In this document: in pieces, positions 36,396 through 47,399 of the stretch
How positions within the stretch are numbered: the stretch's first letter is position 1
Layout: every line of letters begins with the position of its first letter
Assembly (NCBI GenBank): GCA_907163375.1
Contig: CAJQUW010002113.1
Span: forward strand, 62,001-126,000
Length of the DNA stretch: 64,000 bases
Direction: 5' to 3'
From: Prostheceraeus crozeri
Lineage: Eukaryota > Platyhelminthes > Polycladida > Euryleptidae
Translations under genes and position numbers: made by a program
Notes under the pieces: generated by a model
Databases searched by the model: none
The model's input: only the letters and a program-made list of their open reading frames with translations
Told to the model about the DNA's origin: nothing

Positions 36396-36656
36396 AACAT
36401 TTCATATGGACGATGATGATAATAGATGAAATAGTGTCAAATAAATTAAGATAGCTTACACTTCTGATACAGGGATAGCAATCGACTGCGATCCATGTGT
36501 AAAGAGCTTGTTAGACTACGGAAGAGAGAAGTGTGTTATGTTGCGTGTGGCGCGTGAGTGTCCTCCCATTTCATTCCATTCATCAATTCGTCTCATTGAT
36601 AGAGACAGGTAGAACTCATGGTTCTCATAACGTATGCAATGGAAAGTTTTAGGCAA

Positions 36657-36835
36657 CCTTCGACAGTTGGCTAAATGTCGCCCTGGCGCGAATGCATACT
36701 ACGTTGAGACAGAGGCAATCACTTGCAAACATGACGCAGAGAGGTTTAACAAGATTGACCATTGCCGAATGTCCCCTGCGGTATACATAGCTACGGGTTT
36801 CACCGCCGCCCTTTACAGGAACGCCCGTCGAAAGG
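36657..36835 (-). ncRNA. Putative structured RNA, unit C (right arm)
   Basis: Mirror of 28288-28466 with the same closing stem and GUAA-capped hairpin. Confidence 0.45.
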
Positions 36836-36968
36836 AAGTATTACACCGAACTTCATTTGCAACGTTCAAGTTGACTGATAGCAGATTCAACTTAATGATA
36901 GTATTCGCCAGTCCGAAGACTGCCCAGGGCAAACCACGAGGAGGTTCTATCATGTCTTGCCCCATGGT

Positions 36969-36984
36969 GGCCCTTAAGAGAGCC
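36969..36984 (-). terminator. Histone-type 3' stem-loop, right arm copy 2
   Basis: Mirror of 28139-28154, sequence unchanged. Confidence 0.75.
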
Positions 36985-37013
36985 GATGGTTCGTTCTCGG
37001 GAGTAACGTCATC

Positions 37014-37280
37014 TTACACCCTACCAATTCTGCTGAGAGAGTCTTTGACTCTCTCTTTGGTAGCACTGTCGACTTCCACACTAACTGGCACATGACTAAA
37101 AAGTGGAATGTAGCGCCATTCCGTTGGATTGACAACACTTGCTGTCATCGCATTACCAATCTGAGCAAGATTGTTGTGAACTCTGTCTTGCTCCTCTATT
37201 CTAGCAAATTCATCAAATAAATTTCGCGGTCTTAACTGTGGTCCGCGAGGAGAGTTGACTGCAGCGTTTGGCGTCTCCAT
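37014..37280 (-). CDS. Unknown 88-aa protein, right arm copy 2
   Basis: Mirror of the gene at 27843-28109; the predicted protein (METPNAAVNSPRGP start) is identical to its left-arm partner. It has its own TATA promoter and stem-loop. Transcription runs towards the palindrome centre, as in the left arm, so the pairs of genes in the two arms are convergent. Confidence 0.75.
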   Translation of the reverse strand: METPNAAVNSPRGPQLRPRNLFDEFARIEEQDRVHNNLAQIGNAMTASVVNPTEWRYIPLFSHVPVSVEVDSATKERVKDSLSRIGRV

Positions 37281-37398
37281 GATTGAAATGAAATGGAATG
37301 AGAGGTAGTGGTTTATATACCCCTCTAATGTGATGTAACGTTCAAGTTGACTGATAGCAGATTCAACTTAATGATAGTATTCGCCAGTCTAAAGACTG
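37281..37398 (-). promoter_or_regulatory. Promoter of right arm copy 2
   Basis: Mirror of 27725-27842 with GGGGTATATAAACC and the CAGTC-TTTA-GACTG hairpin. Confidence 0.65.
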
Positions 37399-37444
37399 CC
37401 CAGGGCAAACCGCGTGGAGGTTCTATCATGTCTTGCCCCATGGT

Positions 37445-37460
37445 GGCCCTTAAGAGAGCC
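37445..37460 (-). terminator. Histone-type 3' stem-loop, right arm copy 1
   Basis: Mirror of 27663-27678, sequence unchanged. Confidence 0.75.
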
Positions 37461-37489
37461 GATGGTTCGTTCTCGGGAGTAACGTCATC

Positions 37490-37756
37490 TTACACCCTAC
37501 CAATTCTGCTGAGAGAGTCTTTGACTCTCTCTTTGGTGGCACTGTCGACTTCCACACTAGCTGGCACATGGCTAAAAAGTGGAATGTAGCGCCATTCCGT
37601 TGGATTGACAGCAGTTGCTGTCATCGGATTGCCAATCCGAGCAAGATTATTAAAAACTCTGTCTTGCTCCTCTAGCCTGACAAACTCCTCAAATAAATTT
37701 CGCGGCCTTAACTGCGGTCCGCGAGGAGAGCTGACTTGACTGTTCGGCGTCTGCAT
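37490..37756 (-). CDS. Unknown 88-aa protein, right arm copy 1
   Basis: Mirror of 27367-27633; protein identical (MQTPNSQVSSPRGP start). At least one silent difference separates the arms (GGTGGCACTG here against the partner of GGTAGCACTG), so the two loci are distinct sequences. Confidence 0.75.
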   Translation of the reverse strand: MQTPNSQVSSPRGPQLRPRNLFEEFVRLEEQDRVFNNLARIGNPMTATAVNPTEWRYIPLFSHVPASVEVDSATKERVKDSLSRIGRV

Positions 37757-37874
37757 GATTGAAATGAAATGAAATGAGAGGCAGTGGTTTATATACCCCT
37801 CTAACGCGACGCAACGTTCAAGTTGACTGATAGCAGATTCAACTTAATGATAGTATTCGCCAGTCCGAAGACTG
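37757..37874 (-). promoter_or_regulatory. Promoter of right arm copy 1
   Basis: Mirror of 27249-27366 with the TTCG-capped CAGTC hairpin and TATA box. Confidence 0.65.
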
Positions 37875-38075
37875 CCCAGGGCAAAGCGCGTGGAGGCTCT
37901 ATCATGTCTTGTCCCATAGTGGACGATTATACGGTAGTGTGTTAGTAGATTTCAATCACTGAAAAAGGAAGATGAGAATCATTTCATTTGTCTCATCAGC
38001 GTTTATCATGGGAGCAATCATTGAAGGGGCATCTAATGAATTACATTTCACTCTACTCCATATCATAAAGACTAA

Positions 38076-38256
38076 CCTTTGTCGAATGGCTGAAGTACTC
38101 TGACCTGGCGAGAGAAAACGTCACGTTGAGTATGAAGTCGAACGCCCAACATGAGCAACGGCTCAGAGGTTTCGGTCTAACAAACGACGAACAACCCGTG
38201 CAACACAATCCCTCTACGGCAGTACCCGCCGTCCCGAAGGAACGCTCGAGCAAAGG
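38076..38256 (-). ncRNA. Putative structured RNA, unit B (right arm)
   Basis: Mirror of 26867-27047; closing stem CCTTTG/CAAAGG preserved. Confidence 0.45.
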
Positions 38257-38449
38257 AGGTATTACAGCGATGATGTGCTTTATGAGCAGAAGTGAATCTC
38301 TTGATAGCAAGAGACTATTCAACTAGATACCAAGTCAAAACAACCTGATAGCAGGACAAATGTATAGTCAGTAATTTACACTTAGTGAGGAATGATAGAT
38401 TTGAGTGTAGTGAGTGGCACTCGATCCCGTCGACAGCCCGAAGGCCTTG

Positions 38450-38567
38450 TACTGATCACTAGGGAAGTGAGAGATCTTCCCCGATACCCGCTCTTTACAG
38501 CTGAAGACATCATTGTCACTGCCCCGAAGTGGTAACAGGAACGCCGAGTCAAAGGTAGTGATCAGTA
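38450..38567 (-). ncRNA. Long hairpin D (right arm)
   Basis: Mirror of 26556-26673, 12-bp terminal stem preserved. Confidence 0.35.
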
Positions 38568-38748
38568 GCTGGGATCTAACCCCTCAAAGCTGCCTTAGAC
38601 TTAGTTGAATTTGAAATCTGATAGCAGATTTGAACTCAGCATACTTGAAAACCTTGAGGAAACATCCCAAGTTATTGCTTTGATCAGCTTGATAGCAAGC
38701 CGTAGAGAGCTTGATTCACCAGCGTTTTGCAATGGAGATGTTTAGAGG

Positions 38749-38928
38749 CCACCCATGACAAGATAGCTAAGACTCAACCGATTGGCGTTCAAAGTGCTAC
38801 GTTGAGAGCTGTGTCAAATGCCCAACATGAGTTGCCCCAGCGGTTACGGTCTCAAATATGACACATTCCCTTGCCACACTTATCACTACGGCATCGTCCG
38901 CCGTCCCGAAGGAACACCCTGTCAGTGG
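38749..38928 (-). ncRNA. Putative structured RNA, unit A (right arm)
   Basis: Mirror of 26195-26374. Confidence 0.4.
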
Positions 38929-39499
38929 AATATTACAGCAAAACTCTCCGTGTCTTGCTCGCTTTCAGTGAAAAGCCGCTTATAGCATGAGAAGACTGGC
39001 TCAGACATCATTAAAAATGCTTTCATTGACTTCAGCAGGGTCGAAAACCCCAGAAAACCTCCAAAACTAGTGAATTTAAAATTTTCAACTTTTTAGCACT
39101 ACTTATGAAATTTTATAAGTAGTCCATCACTTAGGGCAGGTCAATAGCGACCGAACCTTTTTTGAATCAAGTCAAACGGACTTGTAGAAGCAAAGTTACG
39201 AGCCTTTAAAGTTTTGGAGTCTTTTATGGCCTGGAGACGAAGGCCATCTCCTGGCGAACCTCGAAGTCTGACGCCTTAGCTGATATCAGCAATGAAATTT
39301 TCTAAGTCGGTTTCTAACAGAAACTCGGGATTTGGAATGTCCGAAGCTATCATCGGAGCTCAGAGAGACGACCTACCTCTGACAATCGTTCTCCTCTAAA
39401 TGAAAAGTCTCCGTCGGTTCCCAGCTTATATAGTGTGTGGCGATCAGCTGATGACGTAATACCCATCATCCAAACACTAAAAATCCCGTCTATCTCCGG

Positions 39500-41303
39500 T
39501 TCTAGTGCTCCGATTGAGCTGGAAATACACCATTTCCATGTAGAATTTGACGCTGAATCCGAATCTGGCCTCCGTTTTCCCATCCGATGCTTCGTTTTGG
39601 CTCTACAGTAGGCAGCCATCGCAAAAATTCTAACTCTGTCGTTTTTCCGAAAAATGTTGAACATTTTTCTCGCCGATTGACTTGAAACTCTCCGATTGAC
39701 TTGAAACTCACCATGCAGATAAAGAATTTCACGCTGATTCCAAATCTGAAATCCGTTTTCCAATCCGATGCTTCGTTTTGAAGCTAGAGGCCAAAACGTC
39801 CCAAATTCTAACTCTGTCGTTTTTCACCAATGTCCCAAAATCTTAAATGGCGTCTCACATCTAAACGAAGACAGATAGGAACAAGCCGATTCTTTCAGTG
39901 AATTTGTCCCACTCTTAGCTTTCAAACGAGCTATCGCACGACAAAATCCGTCCACTGGAAGCCAAAATCGAAGCAAGCTGTCCAGAGGGGGGGGGACGTC
40001 AGTGAAAATTTTTTCTCTCCGATTTCGCTGGAAACATCCTTCCTAACCCAAAATTTCACGTAGATTCCGAATTTGGCCTCCGTTTTCTCATCCGATGCTT
40101 CGTTTGGGCGCTACACACCAAAACATCCCAAATTCTAACTCTGTCGTTTTTTCGAAAAATGTTGAAAATTTTTTCTCACCGATTGACTTGAAACTCACCA
40201 TACAGATAAAGAATTTCACGCTGATTCCAAATCTGAAATCCGTTTTCCAATCCGATGCTTCGTTTTGAAGCTAGAGCCCAAAACGTCCCAAATTCTAACT
40301 CTTTCGTTTTTCGCCAATGTCCCAAAATCTTAAATGGCGTCTCACATCTAAACGAAGACAGATAGGAACAAGCCGATTCTTTCAGTGAATTTTTCTCACT
40401 CTTAGCTTTCAAACGAGCTATCGCACGACAAAATCCGTCCACTGGAAGCCAAAATCGAAGCAAGCTGTCCAGAGGGGGGGGGACGTCAGTGAAAATTTTT
40501 TCTCTCCGATTTCGCTGGAAACATCCTTCCTAACCCAAAATTTCACGTAGATTCCGAATCTGGCCTCCGTTTTCTCATCCGATGCTTCGTTTGGGCGCTA
40601 CACACCAAAACATCCCAAATTCTAACTCTGTCGTTTTTTCGAAAAATGTTGAAAATTTTTTCTCACCGATTGACTTGAAACTCACCATACAGATAAAGAA
40701 TTTCACGCTGATTCCAAATCTGAAATCCGTTTTCCAATCCGATGCTTCGTTTTGAAGTTAGAGCCCAAAACGTCCCAAATTCTAACTCTGTCGTTTTTCG
40801 CCAATGTCCCAAAATCTTAAATGGCGTCTCACATCTAAACGAAGACAGATAGGAACAAGCCGATTCTTTCAGTGAATTTTTTTCACTCTTAGCTTTCAAA
40901 CGAGCTATCGCACGACAAAATCCGTCCACTGGAAGCCAAAATCGAAGCAAGCTGTCCAGAGGGGGGGGGACGTCAGTGAAAATTTTTTCTCTCCGATTTC
41001 GCTGGAAACATCCTTCCTAACCCAAAATTTCACGTAGATTCCGAATCTGGCCTCCGTTTTCTCATCCGATGCTTCGTTTGGGCGCTACACACCAAAACGT
41101 CCCAAATTCTAACTCTGTCGTTTTTCGCCAATGTCCCAAAATCTTAAATGGCGTCTCACATCTAAACGAAGACAGATAGGAACAAGCCGATCCTTTCAGT
41201 GAATTTGTCTCACTCTTAGCTTTCAAACGAGCTATCGCACGACAAAATCCGTCCACTAGAAGCCAAAATCGAAGCAAGCTGTCCAGGGGAGGGGGAGGGG
41301 GGG
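39500..41303 (-). repeat. Right satellite array
   Basis: About 1.8 kb, the same satellite as 8205-25625 in inverted orientation, but only about four units; the left array is nearly ten times longer. It ends in a GGGGAGGGGGAGGGG tract next to the right terminal repeat. Confidence 0.9.
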
Positions 41304-41359
41304 GAGTCAGCGATGGCGGCCATCTTGGGCTATCTGGTGTTTGTCACTTCCTTACTACT
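41304..41359 (-). repeat. Right terminal inverted repeat
   Basis: Reverse complement of 7954-8009 with one difference (GGGC against GCGC). It ends CCTTACTACT. Confidence 0.85.
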
Positions 41360-41365
41360 GTTGCA
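41360..41365. repeat. Target-site duplication, right copy
   Basis: GTTGCA, identical to 7948-7953. Confidence 0.8.
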
Positions 41366-42918
41366 GTTTTTTAATTGATTTGGTTAGTCTTCAAATGAGA
41401 GTTTTTGTGAACTATTTACAATTGTTTGATCCTGATCTATGATATATTCATGTGATTTATGAAATAATGGTAATTACATTTCATGTGTTAACACCGTTGA
41501 AATTTTGATTACAATGGTCAGCCTTAGATTAGCTAATAGGCGAGTTGATTCTGGGTATGAATTGATGCAATAAACGGATAAGTTAACCGCAAGATTTGAA
41601 GTGTAGATATCACAAGTAAAACATAAGATGAGCATGGAACTTTTTCAAGACAACTGCAAGACCTGGTTAAGATCTTGAGTGGTGACCATTCAAGCCTTGC
41701 AAGTTCGTGCGCAAGAGCAGTGTGACAGCCTTACAAGAAAAACACAAGATGGAAAAGATTTGTCGACTAGTGTGCTGCCTCACACGCACACAATTCTCTT
41801 TCGCTCCGTCTGAACCACAGATCTAATAATGAACACACGACTAGCATGTGTGACTAATCGTTCGAAGAAAACAGCCGTGATTCGCGCAGGCGCAAAACTG
41901 TTCACTCTGAGGTTGAGCGTCTGATTTTGAGACGGAAAGCTGTGCACAGCTACCACGAGAAACTATCGAATTTCAATGAAATATACTGGATGACACTTTT
42001 CATTTTTATAAATGTTGGTAAATTATTATTGAGGACGCGCCGAAGGCTTCGCAGGTACGGAGAAGACGCCACTGTCGGTAGCACAGACATCGAACACTAA
42101 GCATCAGTTGACCTAGTTGTTGATGTTCGATGTCTATGGTCGATAGTATATAAACATAGACATCGGGTATATATATATGTATATAAATTTGCAAAATATT
42201 TGGCTTTTTAAAAGCTGCCACAAATAGTTTTTGTATCACATGAACCTGATCTCCGTAAAAACTGGATGTTTCGATATAAAAATTTTCACTGCATACAGTT
42301 GCATTTCTGAGTCAACAATCTACCCACTACATATATACTCTATAATTCTGCAATTGTTCAATCGTCTTTCGACGAAAATGAAGGCAACACATTTATTGTA
42401 AAATATTCATGAACAACATCACAGAATATAAATTACATTGACCGAGTACATTCATATTAATCATTGAATTCAGAAAGTGAAGTTTTTGTAAATTTGATTT
42501 TTCTTATTTGTTTGTATTGCTCAATAACCATTTAAGTCACTTTTTACCATGATGTGAAATAATTCTTTCGATTGGATCTGCGCGTGATCGTGCTTTTGCA
42601 TTAGATTTCCATACAACTTTCCTGCAATTCTCTTTCACGACTAGTATTTAAATAGGTGAAGTAGTGATGCTTTTTGTGCACATATTAAAGCATGGGATCT
42701 CTTTCTCAGTCCAGCAGCATATTGTAGACCGCTTTGTTTTCATTTTGTTTATGTTATCTTATCCAGAGCATAAATAGCATTGAGATGATAAGACAATGAT
42801 TTAAGCATCTATGATTATATTTTTTTGACGATGTGCAAGCAATGCATTTTGTACGTATAGGATGTCCAAATTGTGATGTGCGTAATCCATTTTTTTCTAA
42901 CCATCAATGGAGACTTAC
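41366..42918. other. No gene; a hairpin and a dispersed repeat
   Basis: Contains a 51-nt hairpin at 42085-42135 (AGACATCGAACA mirrored by TGTTCGATGTCT), a TATA-like TATATAAAC at 42149, and at 42190-42340 the second copy of the repeat at 3720-3850. I see no other frame, exon or repeat here. Confidence 0.4.
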
Positions 42919-43056
42919 TGGTTTTTGGCATCCACTTAGTCTCTGAGCTAGTACTGTTCGGAAGTGGTCTAATTTGAGGTATTGCTGATGACAGAACTCC
43001 ATGAACCATGATGCTAATATAAACAGGGAGATCATCGTAGCTGAATGTGTCCATCC
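42919..43056 (-). CDS. Possible internal exon, 138 bp
   Basis: On the minus strand an acceptor TGATTTTTAG ends at 43057 and a donor GTAAGTCT starts at 42918. Between them is one open frame reading MDTFSYDDLPVYISIMVHG and ending near ETKWMPKT. Both ends are in the same phase, so the exon could be skipped or included without breaking frame. No neighbouring exon was found within the window and the product is not recognised; it may belong to a gene with large introns or be chance. Confidence 0.3.
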
Positions 43057-43765
43057 CTAAAAATCAGCAATTTTTTGTTTTCATGCGGTAATTGAATTTG
43101 TTGTGTTGACTGTTCACAGTGAATGTTAAGTTTGAGAAGATTAAAAAATATTTTTCTGTATAATGTTGAAATCTTGTGGTTAAATTTATGTAACATGCTG
43201 CTTCACTTGCATCATTACGTAATTGCAATTACATCACGAAAACCTGGGCCCCGAAAAAATTTTATGGCGACGCGCCTGTATTCACTTGACTGTTCTTCTT
43301 TGAGATCTGGTTGAGATGAGATTGGTTGAGATTGTTTGAGATTGTTTGAGATGAAAGTTAGAGGTGCCCGCTGTTCTTGGATGGAAAACGTGTCCTGAAA
43401 AGTCTTGAAATGCCCTGGAATCGTCAGCTTTTCATCAGATTCTGCAATACTTGTGTTTAAGTAGGCCTGGGTTTATGGACATTGCCGGCACAAATCGAAT
43501 GTGTCATTTCCATACTTTTTTCATCTTTACTCTCAAGCTTGTCTCGCATATACATTTTTACAGCACTGTTTTCTTTATGGGTCTGCCTATAAGGACAATG
43601 GATCATTGCTGTTGAACTGATAAAAGAAATCTAATAGGCCGATTATGGAAAACTAATGCTATAAAGTGTGCAGCTGATGATGGTTAGTAACTGTTGATCC
43701 CAATGCGTGTATGTGGAATTGTTTAATGAATTCATGCAAGTTTTTCGACGCGAATTCCATTAGAT
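43057..43765. other. No gene seen
   Basis: AT-rich. A TTGAGATNN microsatellite lies at 43301-43355. Nothing else recognised. Confidence 0.4.
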
Positions 43766-44497
43766 CTAAGTGTTAGTTTGGCTATAGGCCCTACACAATA
43801 TTCTCCTTAACGCACAATTTTGTGCTGGTATGTGTATGTCCAATAAGACGAAGCCCAGCCTGTCCCAGAAGACAGTACACATCTTTTTGCCAGCAGATGA
43901 CTGCGTTTTAAACTTTATCTTTGATGGAGAACCGGTATGGTGCCACTCCATGGACTGTCGTTTAGACTCAGGCTCGTAGTGGTGACACGTTTCGTCACCA
44001 GTGATGATCTAGTCCAAGAAAGACTCGCCCTCGGTCTCGTATCGATTCTGCAATTCTCGACTGACAGCCACACGTTGATCTTTGTTTTCCTGTGTAAGCA
44101 TGCGTGGAACCCTTCTGGTCCACACTTTGCTGTACCCCAAGTTCGACAGCATCATCTCTACTGCCCCAACACCAACATCCAAAACAGCTCGCATTTGTGC
44201 GACCGTGATCCTTCGATCCTCGCGAATGAGCTGGTCGAGGCGTTCTGTGTTTTTGTCGTTGTTGGCTGTGCAAGGTCGTCCAGACCGAGGTCTATCGCAC
44301 ACGTCTGCATCGCCACTTAGGAATCGACGAACCCATCTCACTGAGCTCACGTCAACCGCCTCAGTTCCGTAAACGTTAACGAGGCACCGATGAATGTCAA
44401 TTGGCGGAACGTGTTCTGCGTTTAAGAATTCAATGACACACCTCCGCTTTTGACGAACGTCCATGACGAGATGATTCCAAGGACTTAAATGATTCAC
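43766..44497 (-). pseudogene. mariner transposase, truncated
   Basis: Minus-strand frame with the mariner N-terminal helix-turn-helix region (RCVIEFLNAEHVPPIDIHRC), the linker DRPRSGRP, and the catalytic start IITGDETCHHYEPESKRQSM, where mariner normally has GDETW. It continues through CTVFWDRLGFVLLD and then leaves homology. A TAG codon at 44009-44011, just before IITGDET, interrupts an otherwise single frame. The second and third catalytic aspartates are missing, so only about 240 of the usual 345 residues remain. Mariner elements move by cut-and-paste at TA sites; no terminal repeats were found. An inactive relic, plus-strand frames over it being shadows. Confidence 0.8.
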
Positions 44498-45638
44498 GTT
44501 TACTCTTTCTTGCTTATAAAGAATCGATTGTCTTCGTAGCGTATCACGAATAAATAATGTAGTGCTGCTTCAATCGATCGATTCGATTTCATCAGCCTTT
44601 TCGGCACACACGGCATCAGTTGATTCGATTTCAACAGCATTATCGATGCGTACGCAGAAAGCGTGGCGGTCACACAACTTGATTCCTGCGTCTATGTCGT
44701 CGGTGCGTGAAACATAGACATGAACAATGCCTGGTCATGACACTAAGTTTCGATCGTATGAGAGAGAAGTTATAGGCTCGTTAGAGTCCGATAAAAAGTA
44801 AGAACAAAAGAGAATAGGAAGACAAAATTTTTCGTCGTCTCTGTTTTTGTTGACTGTTTTCATTTGTCTCCGTTTTTGTTGACTGTTTTCATTTGTCTCT
44901 GTGTTGACTTATGTTGATGTTGAGTCTCTGAAATTCTAGTATAAGAAACTTTGCTTGTTTTGATGGTGGTGCTCTCATTTCTGGATCTCTTACAGTTTTT
45001 TAATAAAAATTGGGAGGCATTACTTTCGGAACGACCCACGTACTATACTTTACTTCATGTGGAGCTCCATTTTGCATTCTGTAAATTATATTTATGATGG
45101 ATTTCTTGGTGTGTTGAACCCTTGAACTTGGCCTGGATCTCTTTAACCTTAGAATCCGATGGGAATCTTCTGATATAGTCGAATCTGAATTGAAGAAATA
45201 ATACCCATGAAAAATTGTCATAATCACAAAGCCCTCAGTCTCATCAACAAATATTTCCTCATCAATCCTTCATCTACATCACAATGCAGCAGTAATTAGG
45301 CTCATATGCATACAGTTATAACATTACCATATTGAATGCTCTCCGCTTTAGACAACTGTTGATGAGACCATAAGGTTTCTTAGCCAACTTCTTCATCAGG
45401 GGAAGATGCATGCTAGTACTACATGTATTTTGTATTATGAGGGTAGAAAAGAAATCAGAGTGTGTCACGGCGGACCGTGGTACAAAGCTCGCTCAAGATT
45501 TTGACCTGTGAATTATGGAAAGCTTTGATTTTTTGTTACCGAGATACCCCGATGACATCTCGCTGTTGAGGGCGACATTTGGGCAAGAAAATCAGTAGGA
45601 CCGAAACACAAAACAGGATGTTCAAGACTGCATGACAA
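44498..45638. other. No gene; short tandem repeat
   Basis: A 31-bp unit containing GTTTTTGTTGACTGTTTTCA is repeated at 44842-44905. CGATTCGATTTCA also occurs twice near 44580 and 44627. No convincing exon. Confidence 0.4.
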
Positions 45639-47251
45639 ATGAAAACAGAAGGGAAAGATGTAGTTCAAGGAAACATCGTGGGAAGTGAAAGAGGAGAGAT
45701 TTTAGTTGAAGAAGACATCAAAATTCGTTGGAAAGAGTTCTTTGAACGACTGCTAAACAAAAGTATCAACGTTAATATCGATGAACCGACCATAACCGAA
45801 GAACCCACAGAAAGAGTGACTGAGAAGAAGTTTGTAGTGCTCTATGCGAAATGAAAAACGGCAAAGCTCCGGGACCATCAAGCCTCTCTGTTGAACTACT
45901 TTAGGGAGCTGGTGAAGATACTGCTATGAGACTGGTGACCGTATTCCAGGAGGCAATTGATGGTGGTGGAATCATGGAATGGGCATTACGCTAATAAGGA
46001 GTTCCTGAGCGATTGGTTGCGGTAGTAATATCCATGGATCGGAGCTCAACAGCGCAAATCATGACGAAGTTTGTACTATCGGAGGAGCTGGACGTTGCCA
46101 TAGGGTACGTCAAAGGGTCATCGCTTATCCCCTTGCTGTTCATGACAGTGATGGAGGAAGCGTCCAAACAGTGTAGAGGATCTGGCCCATGGGAGCTGTT
46201 GTATGCTGATGATCTCGTTTTAACGGCTACCTCTAAGCAAGAAGTTACTAATATGTTTTCAAAGTGGAAGGATGGTTTAGTGCGGTGTGGTTTGAAGATC
46301 AATGGGATGAAAGCCAAGGTAATGACAACTAGGAAGAATAAATAACGCACCAAGTCTGGAAAGTGGCCGTGCAGTTGTTGCGGTAGGGGAGTCGGCGCAA
46401 ACTCGATCTTATGTGTTTGATGCAAATTGTGGTATCACAAAAAGTGCTGCCTATTGCGGTCATTTGAAAGGAATAATGAACTTCCGGTGTCGGAACTGCA
46501 CCGTCTTTTTCAGCTCGCCTGATGATGATTCACTCAAAGTGAATGGGATCACTCTACACAAAGTCCAAGAATTTTATTACCTCTGACATGTCGTGGACTC
46601 AGAGGCAGGTGCAGAAGGACCGGTTCAGACTCGCATCGCGGCTTCGTGGACGAAGTGGAGAGAATTGGCCAGTCTTCTTACCAACAAAGTCATTCCATTG
46701 AAGTGTAGAGCCCATGTGTATGAGATGCGTATCTGTAGATCGGTCCTCATCTGTGGAGCGGAAACGTGACCACTTACTCTAAAGCTGATCTTCATAGAAA
46801 TGCTGACAGAAGAATGATGAGGTACTTGGCAAAGGTAAGGTTGAAAGATAAATTTTCAAACAAGGAAGTAGCGAGACGTTGTGGCTTTCCCGAACTTCCA
46901 GTTCGTCTGCGGCAAAGACGTATGCGTTGGTTTGGCCATGTGAAACGTACCACGAATGACATCATTAGCGAAGTTCACTTGACAGTCGACGACCACCTGG
47001 AGCACCTAGGAAGACTTGGCAAACCTGTATCCAAGAAGACCTGGAATCTCAGGAGGCGTCGGAAAAATGACTCTAGATCGTTACAAATGGAAATAGTCAT
47101 CACAACTTCGTGCAGCCCCGGATCCGGGAACAAGAGACGCAAAACGAGGAAGAAGTGGGAATTAACAAAAATCAAAAATTGGATCACCTCCGTATCGAAA
47201 TTTAGCATCCATCTTAGATGGGATGCGCATCGTCGGAGAAATTTTAATTGA
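45639..47251 (+). pseudogene. Non-LTR retrotransposon (LINE) reverse-transcriptase remnant with a PHD-like Cys cluster
   Basis: Fragments in several plus-strand frames keep the order of a LINE ORF2. IRWKEFFERLLN occurs at about 45723. A KMKNGKAPG-like run at about 45850 is followed by the RT active site LLYADDLVLTATSKQEV (46198-46245), then KINGMKAKVMTTRKN. Next is a cysteine cluster, GKWPCSCCGRGVGANSIL...CKLWYHKKCC (46358-46450). Last is the C-terminal LRQRRMRWFGHVKR (46911-46950). The YADD-then-PHD-finger-then-WFGH layout is known from LINEs of cnidarians, sponges and other invertebrates. Many stops and frame changes show it is long dead. Confidence 0.75.
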
Positions 47252-47399
47252 TGTAATTGCTGGAAAATTAAGGTCAAAGAAGAAACTATCAATGCCTAGA
47301 GGAGCTCAAATGACACTACAGTAGCCTATACAAACTGCTTAATGATGTGAAATTTTATACTTGTCGATAAATTCGAAATATGTGGTGCTGAAATCGCCC
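47252..47399. other. No feature seen
   Basis: Short spacer between two LINE remnants. Confidence 0.3.

Larger units (their letters stand above)
32595..39694 (-). repeat. Right arm of the giant palindrome
   Basis: Inverted copy of 25430-32594. Net length differences lie in the minisatellite and near the centre; the gene-bearing part is collinear without net indels. Beyond 39694 the satellite continues for about 1.6 kb to the right terminal repeat. Confidence 0.9.
7954..41359. mobile_element. Giant 33.4-kb palindromic element with terminal inverted repeats and 6-bp target duplication
   Basis: One unit bounded by 56-bp inverted repeats (AGTAGTAAGGAAGTGAC...) and a GTTGCA duplication. From left to right: terminal repeat, C-rich tract, 17.4-kb satellite array, a 7.1-kb arm, a perfect centre, the second 7.1-kb arm, a 1.8-kb satellite array and the right terminal repeat. 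Between 25391 and 28489 every arm feature has its mirror at 65123 minus its position, so no net indel separates the arms there, though single-base differences exist. Cargo: four copies of an 88-aa gene with histone-type 3' ends and six copies of a ~180-nt putative RNA. 5'-AG termini with 6-bp duplications are typical of Polintons, and long repetitive inverted arms are typical of Foldback elements; no gene of either family is visible. The near-identity of the arms suggests recent formation or gene conversion. Confidence 0.8.

Noticed and set aside
36634-37095. 153-codon frame spanning unit C and the 88-aa gene on the opposite strand (mirror 28489-28028)
   Set aside because: Half of it is antisense to the 88-aa gene and its promoter, and the paralogous units A and B do not keep the frame.
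7954-41359. Calling the giant element a Polinton outright
   Set aside because: Only the 5'-AG ends and the 6-bp duplication fit; none of the family's characteristic genes is recognisable, so the family is left open.
43937-44372. Plus-strand frames of 127 and 96 codons over the mariner copy
   Set aside because: Antisense to recognisable mariner transposase.
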